Shown here one piece after another: positions 9,900 to 20,649 of a DNA stretch of 64,000 nucleotides. The translations under genes were made by a program, and so were the position numbers. A model generated the notes under the pieces. It saw only the letters and a program-made list of their open reading frames with translations, did no database searches and had not been told where the DNA came from. How positions within the stretch are numbered: position 1 is the first letter of the stretch; each line of letters opens with the position of its first letter. The stretch comes from Cydia pomonella. Its lineage: Eukaryota; Arthropoda; Insecta; Lepidoptera; Tortricidae. The DNA lies in assembly GCF_033807575.1 (NCBI RefSeq), contig NC_084708.1:5046501-5110500 (forward strand), in the 5' to 3' direction.

Positions 9900-11120
9900 G
9901 TCGAATAGTTGGTAAATTCCTATTACGAGTATCAAGACGTTAAATACCCAAATCGCATTTCTTTGAAATAGTTTTAATCAGCATCAACCAACCCACTATT
10001 TTTCAAAAAAACATTCTCTTTAACGATAAAGATATTTTATTATTCAAGTAGGCATATTACAATGCGCTTATGAACGTCAAATAAAGCTACACCGGCTCTA
10101 GATTTTTAGATTAATATCCATTCGCCCACAATTACTAAGACAATTTCATCTTGTTTACTCTAAGAAATGACCCACATCACAAAATCCCACGCGTTGCGAT
10201 TCCACGATGCATATGTAAAATTTAAGTACGAAATTGGCAATGGAGCCAAAGAACAAGAACGGCTTCAATGACTCTGGTTTTTATCCAGTGAGTTCCGTTC
10301 GCAACTGTTATGTGGTTGATTTTGATTGGAGTTTTTCTCCACATTGTTTAGAATGCAATCTTTTAAATGAGATTTTTCTATAGCCTATTCTATTTGATCG
10401 GTAACGGTTTATTTACTTCTCAGTTACCTACCGTTTTTTCTTTTCAATTATTATTGCTTGTTCAGTATTACACAGAAAGTAAAAAAAGACTGTATGGAAC
10501 AGGTACCAGATCAACTGATTTGGTATTATAAAAGTGGAAGTTTTTAAGTCGTCTGTATATTTTTAAATTGTTCCCCAAAAAACTTAAATACGAGAAATAT
10601 TTATTGCATTTAAAATCAGTTGTGCAATGTGGTTTCGTTTAATTTGTGTAGTTTTGTTTAATTGTAGATGTTGTGCGGTTTCATTTAACTTTAATACACC
10701 GTATTATTTACGTATTTTGTCAGCCTTTACAACGCATACAACGGAATTCAAAGCGATGTTTGTATACGATAAATGGCTACTGTTTTAACTGTTCACAATA
10801 TTGTGTAATGAATCTATTGTTGTGTTTTATTGTTGCGTGTTATGGTGTAAACTGTAAAATATGCGGCCACGGTCATGTGGATGCCAACAGTCAGAGTTGT
10901 TAGATTTTGTATCGGAAGTTCACTGGTCAACACAGATGAGTAATTCCTATTTTGAACCCTTTTTTGGGATTCAGAGAAATTTAACGGTTAAAAAGGCACT
11001 ACGAAATCATAAATTTTTCTAACTTGTCCCTTTTCTTTTGAGAATCGTTAAATCATAACCGCTTTTCAATGGTTTTACTCTTTTCTGTTTGAAGAAGGAA
11101 GTAATGAATGGTAATTAAAT
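9900..11120. other. non-coding; short shared repeat at 10042-10100
   Basis: At 10042-10100 the run TTCAAGTAGGCATATTACAA, then TGCGCTTATGAACGT, recurs at 46791-46850 inside an intron of the ATPIF1 gene. It is a short dispersed repeat. I see nothing else supportable. The open frame at 10673-10903 has no recognisable motif. Confidence 0.4.
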
Positions 11121-11126
11121 CCCTGT

Positions 11127-11275
11127 GCACACTGGCTGCGTGTGCGCAGACCTTCACGTACGCGTTGTAATATATAGATCTTTATGAGAGACGGCACACC
11201 GCTTGCGTGACGTGTGCGTGCACGGCTCAAACATTTTAGCGCACGTGCACGTCTACGCACACGCAGCCGGTGTGC
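11127..11275. mobile_element. foldback MITE (GCACACTGGCTGCGTGTG arms)
   Basis: The left end GCACACTGGCTGCGTGTGCG pairs with the right end CGCACACGCAGCCGGTGTGC with about one mismatch per ten bases. The element is about 149 bp, CpG-rich at the ends, and non-coding. Open frames on both strands here are by-products of the inverted repeat. Confidence 0.75.
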
Positions 11276-11870
11276 TCTGGTCTTTACTGTTGAAATGATC
11301 TGTCTAAGTGTCCACCTGTTTACATGTTATCTTGAAACTTATGTCATCTACTATTATTTTGATTTTGACATTAATGCTAACATTTCCACATTTTGTCATG
11401 CAGAGATAAATAGATAAAATAATAAATAGATAGATAGAGATAATAGATAGATGCTAGCTAAATTTCTGTCAAACATTGTGCCTTGACTTGAACATGCATT
11501 CGGGTATATAATATACTATGACGTTAAGAGCCCTTAATCCTTGGAGCGTTCTCCGATTTCACGAAATAACGCTCGATAGATGGCGTTGGCGCTCGGTACG
11601 CGAGCGCCGGCAACGCGACGCGCGTTTCAATGCAGACTAGAATAATCTTGATAGTTTTCAATATAATTTCAAGCAACATTAATTTTAGTGTCATATGATA
11701 TCATATGGGCACTCTTTATTTTATTGTATATGCACAGTAGTTTTTTTTTTATGTACACTACTACTAAGTGTACAGACTACAGAGTGTACTATAACCCTTG
11801 CTCTTTATTCTGTCTCTTTCACACCAATGGAAAATGAAGAAGTTACTAAATGACTGCAGGTATAAATAAA

Positions 11871-12312
11871 GTATATTAGTGCGATAGAGAGACAGATAGT
11901 GTTTCGTTGTCGTATCGTAAACGATTGGCATGTTGGCCACACACTTGCTTAGTGCCTAGCCAAAATACCAATCGTTTGCGTATATTAGTGCGATAGAGAG
12001 AGAGTAGTGTTTCGTCGTCGTATCGTAAACGATTGGCATGTTGGCTACGCACCCATGATACCTAGCCAAGAAGCCAATCGATTGCGCATATTAGTGCGAC
12101 AGAGAGACAGATAGTGTTTCCTTGTCGTATCGTAAACGTTTGGCATGTTGGCTACGCACCCATGCTGCCCAGCCAAGATGCCAATCGTTTGTGCATATTA
12201 GTACGAGAGAGAGACAGATAGTGTTTCGTTGTCGTATCGATTGGCATGGTGGCTACGCACCCATGCTGCGTAGTCAAGATGCCAATCGCTTGCGCACATT
12301 AGTGCTATAGAG
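11871..12312 (+). repeat. tandem array of ~107-bp foldback units
   Basis: Four units start at 11871, 11980, 12086 and 12193, with a broken fifth at 12294. Their lengths are 109, 106, 107 and 101 bp. Each begins GTATATTAGTGCGATAGAGA or close to it. Each carries an internal foldback: CGATTGGCATGTTGGC on the left and GCCAAGATGCCAATCG on the right. Diverged single copies lie near 21775-21910 and 56310-56460. The fifth unit stops where the giant inverted satellite begins, as if that element had inserted there. Confidence 0.85.
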
Positions 12313-15300
12313 TTTCAGTGTTATTTGAAATCACGTTAGGGTTTGTATTATTATTTTTGACCCGAATGAAGTCCATCCAGGTTCTTATGATGGAGTCAGG
12401 AGTTGGTCACCAGAACTCCTAATCTACTCATTATAATTCCATCGTGCTTGGGCTCAAAAGATTTGCCCTGACGAACACCATCGATCTAGATGAGGTCCAG
12501 GGTCTCATGACGGAGTCAGGAGTTGGTCACCAGAACTCCCCAGAACTCCTAATCTACTCATCATAACTCCATCGAGTTTGGGCTCAATAGATTTACCCTG
12601 ATGAGCACCATCAATCTAGATGAAGTCCAGGGTCTCATGATGGAGTCAGGAGTAGGTCACTAGAACTCCTAATCTACTCATTATAATTCCATCGTATTCG
12701 AGCTCAATAGATTTGCCCTGACGAGTACCATCGATCTAAATGAAGTCCAGGGTCTCATGGTGGAGTCAGGAGTTGGTCACCAGAACTCCTAATCTACTCA
12801 TTATAATTCCATCGTGTTTGGGCTCAAAAGATTTGCCCTGACGAGTACCATCGATCTAGATGAAGTCCAGGGTCTCATGATGGAGTCAGGAGTTGGTCAC
12901 CATAATTCCTAATCTACTCATCATAACTCCATCGTGTTTGGGCTCAATAGATTTGCCCTCACGAGCACCATCAATCTAGATGATGTTCAGGGTCTCATGA
13001 TGGAGTCAGGAGTTTGTCACTAGAACTCCTAATCTATTCATTATAATTCCATCGTGTTTGGGCTCAAAAGATTTGCCCTGACTAGTACCATCGATCTAGA
13101 TGAAGTCAGGAGTTGGTCACCAGAACTCCTAATCTACTCATTATAATTCCATCGTGTTTGGGCTCAAAAGATTTGCCCTGACGAGTACCATCGATCTAGA
13201 TGAAGTCCAGGGTCTCATGATGGAGTCAGGAGTTGGTCACCATAATTCCTAATCTACTCATCATAACTCCATCGTGTTTGGGCTCAATAATTGCCCTCAC
13301 GAGCACCATCAATCTAGATGATGTTCAGGGTCTCATGATGGAGTCAGGAGTTGGTCACTAGAACTCCTAATGTACTCATTATAATTCCATCGTGTTTGGG
13401 CTCAAAAGATTTGCCCTGACGAGTACCATCGATCTAGATGAAGTCCAGGGTCTCATGATGGAGTCAGGAGTTGGTCACCAGAACTCGTAATCTATTTATC
13501 ATAACTCCATCGTGTTTGGGCTCAATAGATTTACTCCGACAAGCACCATCAAATTACCATTATGATGAATAGATTAGGAGTTCTGGTGACCAACTACTGA
13601 GTCCATCATGAGACCCTCGACTTAATCTAGATCGATGGTACTCGTCAGGGCAAATCTTTTGAGCCCAAACACGATGGAGTTATGATGAATAGACTAGGAG
13701 TTCTGGTGATCAACTCCTGAGTCCATCATGAGACCCTGGACCTGATCTAGATTGAGGGTGCTCGTCAGGGCAACTCTATTGAGCCCATACACGATGGAGT
13801 TATGATGAGTAGATTAGGAGTTCTGGTGACCAACTCCTGACTCCATCATGAGACCCTGGACCTCATCTAGATCGATGGTGCTCGTCAGGGCAAATCTTTT
13901 GAGCCCAAACACGTTGGAATTATAATGAGTAGATTAGGAGTTCTAGTGACCAACTCCTGACTCCATCATGAGACCCTGGACTTTATCTAGATTGATGATG
14001 CTCGTCAGGGCAAATCTATTGAGCCCAAACACGATGAGGTTATGATGAGTAGTTTAGGAGTTCTGGTGACCAACTCCTGACTCCATCATGAGACCCTGGA
14101 CCTCATCTAGATCGATGGTGTTCATCAGGGCAAATCTATTGAGCCCAAACACGATGGAGTTATGATGAGTAGATTAGGAGTTCTGGTGACCAACTCCTGA
14201 CTCCATCATGAGACCCTGGACCTCATCTAGATCGATGGTGCTCATCAGGGCAAATCTTTTGAGCCCAAACACGTTGGAATTATAATGAGTAGATTAGGAG
14301 TTCTAGTGACCAACTCCTGACTCCATCATGAGACCCTGGACTTTATCTAGATTGATGATGCTCGTCAGGGCAAATCTATTGAGCCCGAACACGATGAGGT
14401 TATGATGAGTAGATTAGGAGTTCTGGTGACCAACTCCTGACTCCATCATGAGACCCTGGGCCTCATCTAGATCGATGGTGTTCATCAGGGCAAATCTATT
14501 GAGCCCAAACACGATGGAGTTATGATGAGTAGATTAGGAGTTCTGGTAACCAGCTCCTGACTCCATCATGAGACCCTGGACCTCATCTAGATTGATGGTG
14601 CTCGTCAGGGCAACTCTATTGAACCCAAACACGATGGAGTTATGATGAGTAGATTAGGAGTTCTGGTGACCAGCTCCTGACTCCATCATGAGACCCTGGA
14701 CCTCATCTAGATTGAAGGTGCTCGTCAGGGCAACTCTATTGAGCCCAAACACGATGGAGTTATGATGAGTAGAGTAGGAGTTCTGGTGACCAACTCCTGA
14801 CTCCATCATGAGACCCTGGACCTCATCTAGATCGATGGTGCTCATCAGGGCAAATCTTTTGAGCCCAAACACGTTGGAATTATAATGAGTAGATTAGGAG
14901 TTCTAGTGACCAACTCCTGACTCCATCATGAGACCCTGGACTTTATCTAGATTGATGATGCTCGTCAGGGCAAATCTATTGAGCCCGAACACGATGAGGT
15001 TATGATGAGTAGTTTAGGAGTTCTGGTGACCAACTCCTGACTCCATCATGAGACCCTGGACCTCATCTAGATTGATGGTGCTCGTCAGGGCAACTCTATT
15101 GAACCCAAACACGATGGAGTTATGATGAGTAGATTAGGAGTTCTGGTGACCAGCTCCTGACTCCATCATGAGACCCTGGACCTCATCTAGATTGAAGGTG
15201 CTCGTCAGGGCAACTCTATTGAGCCCAAACACGATGGAGTTATGATGAGTAGAGTAGGAGTTCTGGTGACCAACTCCTGACTCCATCATGAGACCCTGGA

Positions 15301-15590
15301 CCTCATCTAGATCGATGGTGCTCATCAGGGCAAATCTTTTGAGCCCAAACACGATGGAATTATAATGAGTAGAATAGGAGTTCTAGTGACCAACTCCTGA
15401 TTCCATCATGAGACCCTGGACCTCATCTAGATCGATGGTGTTCGTCAGGGCAAATCTTTTGAGCCCAAACACGATGGGATTATAATGAGTAGATTAGGAG
15501 TTCTGGTGACCAACTCCTGACTCCATCATGAGAACTTGGACTTCATCCGGGTCAAAAATAATAATGCAAACCCTAACGTAATTTCAAATG
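12313..15590. repeat. giant inverted satellite (120-bp monomers, palindromic)
   Basis: About 10 monomers run in one orientation (12360 to about 13555) and 17 in the opposite orientation (about 13556-15540). The turn is near 13545-13560. The reverse array keeps an exact 120-bp period over many units. The outer flanks mirror each other: CACGTTAGGGTTTGTATTAT at 12333 and, inverted, ATAATGCAAACCCTAACGT at about 15561. Each monomer has an internal dyad, AGGAGTT-TGGTGACC-AACTCCT. Duplicated blocks occur at offsets of 360, 480 and 600 bp; 14581-14873 equals 15061-15353 without mismatch. Short frames in the array, including a 72-codon frame present twice, are by-products. Confidence 0.95.
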
Positions 15591-15603
15591 AAAATGCGTT
15601 TTT

Positions 15604-15800
15604 CAGAAAATCGCAGCCAAATAACACTAGACCTTACTCATAGTGTTGTGTTCCTGCCGGTGAGTAAGGTTGCCAGAGCTCAACGAGGGGCGGGAGGGGG
15701 TTAGGGTCGGCAACGCGCATGTAACTCCTCTGGAGTTGCAGGCGTACATATGCGGGCCGTACGCTTGTTTGCCACCGACTTAGTATTAAAAAAAAAGTAA
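15604..15800 (+). mobile_element. SINE-like element at satellite edge
   Basis: Copy of the family at 865-1230, beginning within its middle (CGCAGCCAAATAACACTAG) and ending in an A-run at about 15789-15797. The sequence just after it, GTAACACTGAAAATCC, is the inverted match of TTTCAGTGTTA left of the satellite at 12312. The SINE therefore seems to have inserted into the right border of the palindromic element. Confidence 0.75.
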
Positions 15801-15879
15801 CACTGAAAATCCATAAATAAGCGAGTCTGTTAGGCATACTGTAAAAAATGAACTTTTATTAAGATTTTCTAATCGCTGT

Positions 15880-16020
15880 ATATAGCACTTCTCGGAACTC
15901 CGTAGCTGATTACGATCGCAACGAATGCCTGACAATCGAGCACAGGTCCGTCCTCTAAGCGCGCTCCGCGCGGACTGAGAGCGGGGCGTCGCTGCTGCGT
16001 GATTTATACGTGTTTAAAAA
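15880..16020. promoter_or_regulatory. small CpG-rich island, function unknown
   Basis: A short CpG-rich segment (GCGCGCTCCGCGCGGACTGA, then GAGCGGGGCGTCGCTGCTGC) stands out from AT-rich surroundings. It could be a promoter or untranslated first exon, or part of a GC-rich repeat. No ORF supports a gene. Confidence 0.2.
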
Positions 16021-17289
16021 AAATATAAATTTACGGCAATGTAGGTCCCATAGTTACGATTTTTTTTTTATAGGTTAACATAAAGTTACAGTTTGCTATA
16101 ATATTATTATTAAAGCAAAATATGCGTACAATTTGCGGAAATAAAATATAATAAAACCCTGTTTTCGCCAAAAAAATGAAGAAAACTCGGAAGGTATTTT
16201 ATCAGTTTTTTCAAATGAAGCTTCGATTGTTAATCATTCCAGCCCCTCGTACGAGATATGTTGAATCAAATTGTAGTCATTCATGTACCAAATGATTCTT
16301 GTTTATAGCAAAATTGAGAACCGAAACGCCACATCTCACTGCAAAATTTGGAAAAGACTCCCAAAAAACCTCATTAAAAAAGAGGTTTAAAAGAGAAAAT
16401 GAAAATTTGAACTGTTGGAGCCGCTAGTTTAGGAAACGATTATTTAAGTACGTTATCAGTTTTTGAATAAATACTAATAGTTACGTCGTAATCTTGAATG
16501 AAAAAGGAAGCATTTTACAAAATACGCTCGTCTGTAGGAATAAGGACTCTTAAAATTGATTGGAACAAAGCACGAGCATAAATAACATCCCCTATAACGC
16601 CGTAATTTGAACAAACCCTCGAAACCAGCAACGCCGACTTTTCCCAACCGCCAAGTATCTCTCAAAGCAACCTCCTTCCACTTTAATCTAAACAACGATG
16701 CGAACTTTCGACGTTTCTTTTAAGTCCGTGCTGCTATTTATTTTCCATCAGTTAACTCAAATATTTGGGCCCTTTGGTATTAGAAATAGTCGGTAATTGA
16801 AGCATTAAAGTAAAGTTTTGGGTTCAGTTGTTTGGTCTTTGAAAGGATGATTGATGGGCATATCGCCATAATTTAAGGAAATCAATATTATATTTGCGGT
16901 GCAAAATTAGGTATATAACAACTCTGCTTTAACATAATTTCTCTTTCTTGGTTGTATTGGCTATATTTCCACTATCCAGCCAAGCCAACAAGCATGCACG
17001 TTTTGTATATCCTGTATAATGAATTTAAACTACATCCCGATGGGCTTGTTTACGACCGACGTGTTATAAAAAAAAACTATCGCGGGAACCGAAAACAATA
17101 TTCTGCTTTCTAAGTTCGTATTTTATCTCCTACCTCTTGGAACTAGATACCACAGGTGACTAGAGGGTTAGGCCTGGCCATCCAAAAAGGTAACGCTGTC
17201 AGCCTTCTGACCACCATAGTCCATAACACGCAAAGGCGACTTGAGGAGCATTGTTTATTACAAGCTTTTTATTAACTTGCAATGTACCT
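16021..17289. other. non-coding stretch, nothing recognised
   Basis: AT-rich. The 73-codon minus frame at 16474-16695 has no motif or splice context. Confidence 0.45.
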
Positions 17290-17580
17290 ATGTATGTACG
17301 AGTCAAATCTTGTAAGTTGAATTTGACCCACTTCCCGGTTTCCGATGAAGCTAAAAATTTGCATACATATGTAAGTCCGGTGACAATGCAATATTATGGT
17401 ACGATCGAGATCTGATGATGGAGACAGGAGGTGGCAATAGGAACTCTGTGATAAAACAACGCAACCTAATTGTTTTTGGGGTTTTTAGAATTGGCTCGAT
17501 GAGTTTTAGTTACCTGTGGAAAGAAAAGTATAGTCAGCGGTAAAAGCTTGTACCAAGAATGGATTTTTTTCCAAAAAAAT
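17290..17580 (+). repeat. dispersed repeat, relative of the satellite monomer
   Basis: Contains CCCGGTTTCCGATGAAGC, then GTGACAATGCAATATTATGG, then GATGATGGAGACAGGAGGTG, then TAGAATTGGCTCGATGAG. I recognise it as an abundant unnamed lepidopteran repeat. The part from 17413 to 17505 aligns in order with the 120-bp satellite monomer at 12.3-15.6 kb (GATGGAG-CAGGAG-TGG, then GAACTC, then GTTT-GGG-TTTT-AGA, then GATGAG). It is probably the parent-type sequence of that satellite. Confidence 0.65.
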
Positions 17581-18268
17581 ATTTTAAAGATAATATTAAT
17601 ATTTATTAGTTTAGTTCCAATTTAAATGATAAGTATTTATTTTTTGTGTATCTTTAAGAACAATTATAATCTGTATACTTGCAAAAATGGTCGTAAAAAC
17701 TGAGGGTGGTCGAGTTTATCACTAGAATACATAAACAACGATACCCTACGACCTCAGATAGATATATGTCGCATCGCAATACTTCGGAATCAAGGCCGTT
17801 CGCAAATTCGCTCGCCGATATGGAGCGACCTTCCAAACGACGTGGATAAGATTTCTTAGAAACTTTTGAGTAAACAATCTTGAGATTTTACTATAACCGG
17901 CGCGTGCAAAACCTAGTATTATACTTATAAATGATCTAGACAATGTGGTATAACTGTGGTTCTTTTTGAAATGCTATAATATATAATTTATCAACAATAC
18001 TAAACAAATTTGTCAACGTATTTTTGGGCCAATCTATACTTAAACGAGGTATTAAGCGGGCCACCATAACCCCATTTTCACAACCTGCACGCCTGGAATC
18101 CTTATCTAGCTTTAACGAGATAGCAGATCATAAATCCTTTTGTAATAAAAGTACTAAATCTGGCGTAAAGAACGCGCGTTAAACCGTGCCGTTCCAACTC
18201 GTGGTATATTTCTTTTTTTTTATACGGCAAACGAAAGTGACATAACCACACAATACAAACCCTTCCAT
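17581..18268. other. non-coding stretch, nothing recognised
   Basis: AT-rich; the small minus-strand frames have no recognisable motifs. Confidence 0.45.
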
Positions 18269-18272
18269 TTAA

Positions 18273-18467
18273 CATTTTGAACGCCAAGAACACCTAAAGT
18301 CGTCGTTACTAGTCATGCCCACAGCGCCAAGGACAACTATAGGTGTTATGGCGGACGCTGTCAAAGTAACCTTCACACTTTCGAATAAGGTTTACATTAG
18401 CTCCCTTGCGCCCGGGAGCTTGGCGTTTGAATGATGTTTGTGTTTATGATATAAAGCGTTCAAAAGG
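18273..18467. mobile_element. piggyBac-like MITE, TTAA-flanked (copy 1)
   Basis: The left end ATTTTGAACGCCAAGAACAC follows TTAA at 18269-18272. The right end GCGTTCAAAAGG is followed by CTAA, a one-base change from TTAA. The interior includes GGTGTTATGGCGGACGCTG. Copies lie at 20131-20315 (inverted) and 42785-42969. TTAA targets with short inverted ends are typical of piggyBac-type elements. Non-coding. Confidence 0.8.
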
Positions 18468-18863
18468 CTAACGTAAGTAATCGGCTCATACTCGGTTTGG
18501 TGTAACAGAATTCAACCCTAATACGTTACTAGGTAATCCGAGAGGTTAATGAAAGTTTAAATTATGTTTGTGGATCGTTTAAAGGCCGGCTTTGTTTGCT
18601 TACGATCTCAAAATATTGAGGCTTTCGTTGTTTGTAAAAGGAATTAGTGTTTACAATGGTAATAATTCTGTAAAGGGTTTATTTAGTGAATTATCCTTAA
18701 TCCTCATGCCGATTTTCGAAAGTGCGGTACGTAGATCCCAAGTTGGTGCTATAAAAACTGTTCATATTTTGAATAAATCAAAGTACAGTTCGATGATAAT
18801 ACGTAGAAAATAATAGGGGGTATTACTGCAGTGTTGCCGCCAGAGCGCATATTGTAAACCATA

Positions 18864-19067
18864 CAGGGATCGGAACCGGTTTTTTGGAAAAACTTTGAAA
18901 TAAACATATATTTCGGTTTATTTTATACTCTAAATATAGGACTCGGTTGTGTTTTTAGATAACGACTTCGTATTATTAGATTGCCCAATTAGAAAGGGAA
19001 TAATTAACAAAGAACGAAAAAATACCGTTTTCGTTCCCATACAAAAAATACCGGTTTCCGATCCCTG
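18864..19067. mobile_element. hAT-type MITE, 8-bp TSD AAACCATA
   Basis: Inverted copy of the 9181-9392 element (ends CAGGGATCGGAACCGG and CCGGTTTCCGATCCCTG). It is flanked by exact AAACCATA at 18856-18863 and 19068-19075. Two independent 8-bp duplications confirm the ends and the hAT-type mechanism. Confidence 0.9.
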
Positions 19068-19485
19068 AAACCATAGAGTAACGTATCCATACTATGCCTT
19101 AAACAGTTTTTTCACTATGATATTGATGCATCAAGGCGGTTTACAGAGAGTATATCGCGAAACGCGAAATTTGTAATTTCGTTATCTGCTTCTCTATCGC
19201 TCGAATATGCAAGAGTAATAGAGAGACATATAAAGAATTTTCGATTTTTGTGTTTCGTGGTAGACCCTCAGATTGTGATGGATTGTGGTAGTGGTGCCCC
19301 CTACGCACCTTCGCGTAATATTCCCTATTGTTTTTTTTTTATATGTAACAGGTATATAAAGGTACGTCTACAACAAGTGTGCTTTTGTTATTAACATTCG
19401 GCTCGTTTCTAACATATGAGTAAAACGCCTTAGCGCATTCTCTACACTTAAGACAGACAAAGAAACAGATACAGACACAGAGACA

Positions 19486-19643
19486 CAGGGGCGTAGCTAC
19501 CGCCGTATCTGCCGTATCAATTATACGGGGCCCCCGGGCCACGGGGGCCCCCAACGTGCGTTTTTGTGAGAAATCTTTACCCTTCCTAAGGGCCGCCAAA
19601 CAAATTTTTATACGGGGCCCCGCCAAGGCACGCTACGCCACTG
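19486..19643. mobile_element. hAT-type MITE (GGCGTAGC ends), TSD CAGAGACA
   Basis: The ends are CAGGGGCGTAGCTACC and GCACGCTACGCCACTG. The 8-bp direct repeats CAGAGACA flank it at 19478-19485 and 19644-19651. The interior is rich in C and G runs. It splits an older repeat, parts of which (GACCCTCAG / GCCCTCAG, CGTAATATTCCCTATT / CGTAACATTCCCTATT) appear on both sides at 19262-19330 and 19688-19745. Confidence 0.88.
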
Positions 19644-20016
19644 CAGAGACAGATAAAGCAATTTAGACTATTGCGTTTCGTTGTACGCCCTCAGTATGTG
19701 CTAGTGGCGCTCTCTACGCAGAGTTTTGCGTAACATTCCCTATTGAGGTCGCCAATGAGCGTAAGCTATTAGCCGCAGTATGTACTATGTATACTGCATT
19801 CATATAATAGCTACAAATGGCAAACTATTATACATACATGTTAGCTGTTTGCCGCCATGTGAACGCAACCTTATATTTGTTTGTTTTGACTCATATCTGA
19901 CGGATCTGGTGTTGCCAGGAATATAATAGTTTAGTTTCTCCTTGTTTTATTTCTACCTTGTTACGATAAACACACTATAACTACTATAAATTGAAACTAG
20001 ATTACGTTGATATATA

Positions 20017-20647
20017 CACAGTGTAACACGAGGAACCCAAAAGTTTTTTACAGTGTATTTATTCCTGAACACATTTAAAGACTAAAATGTCGTATATTTT
20101 TTTCTGTAATTTACCTAGATTCAGAGTTAACCCTTTAAACGCTTCATGTCAGAAACACAAACATCACTCAAACGCCAAGCTCCCGGGCGCAAGGGAGGCT
20201 AGCTAATGTAAACCTTATACTCGAAAGGTTGCATTGACAGGGTCCGCCATAACACCTATAGTTGCCCTTGGCGCGATAGCAACGACGACTTTTGGCGTTC
20301 TTGACGTTCAAAAGGTTAATTACTAATAAAAAAAAATCTTTGTATTGATACTTAGTGCAACACGCCTTTTTGATGGCGATGATGTCATTATGGGACGTAG
20401 TCTAAATAACCTTATTGATAGATGTCGAAAATTGACAAGTAACACTTTGCAAAAACTAGATTTTACGAAAAAAATTGTAAAATTCATTTTATGTGCCAAT
20501 TTTACTAATAACATTTACTTTTTATGTACAAATACATTCAATTTTTTTAAACAAAAACTAAAAATTTTTTTTTGCATATAACATTTCCTTCTTTTGGCCT
20601 CAGAAATGCATTGTTAAAATCTTTCGGGTTCTTCGTGTTACACAGTG
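20017..20647. mobile_element. TA-flanked DNA transposon remnant with nested MITE
   Basis: The ends CACAGTGTAACACGAGGAAC and, inverted, GTTCTTCGTGTTACACAGTG are each flanked by TA. This suggests a Tc1/mariner-type non-autonomous element. A partial second copy of the right end is at 43893-43957. The open frame at 20345-20581 inside it has no transposase motif. The MITE at 20131-20315 is inserted within it. Confidence 0.65.
20131..20315. mobile_element. piggyBac-like MITE, TTAA-flanked (copy 2, nested)
   Basis: Inverted copy of the 18273-18467 family with intact TTAA at 20127-20130 and 20316-20319. The ends are CCCTTTAAACGC and GACGTTCAAAAGG. It lies within the TA-flanked element, so it is the younger insertion. 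Confidence 0.82.
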
Positions 20648-20649
20648 TA

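Noticed and set aside
14654..14872. 72-codon minus-strand frame inside the satellite, repeated at 15134-15352
   Set aside because: The two identical frames are simply the duplicated satellite monomers. There is no start context, no splice sites and no protein-like composition beyond the repeat.
12360..15560. CRISPR-like array
   Set aside because: The repeats are contiguous 120-bp monomers without unique spacers, they occur in both orientations, and the context is an intron-bearing eukaryote.
20345..20581. Plus-strand frame as a transposase remnant
   Set aside because: It lies in the TA-flanked element, but no DDE-type motif or helix-turn-helix pattern can be seen.
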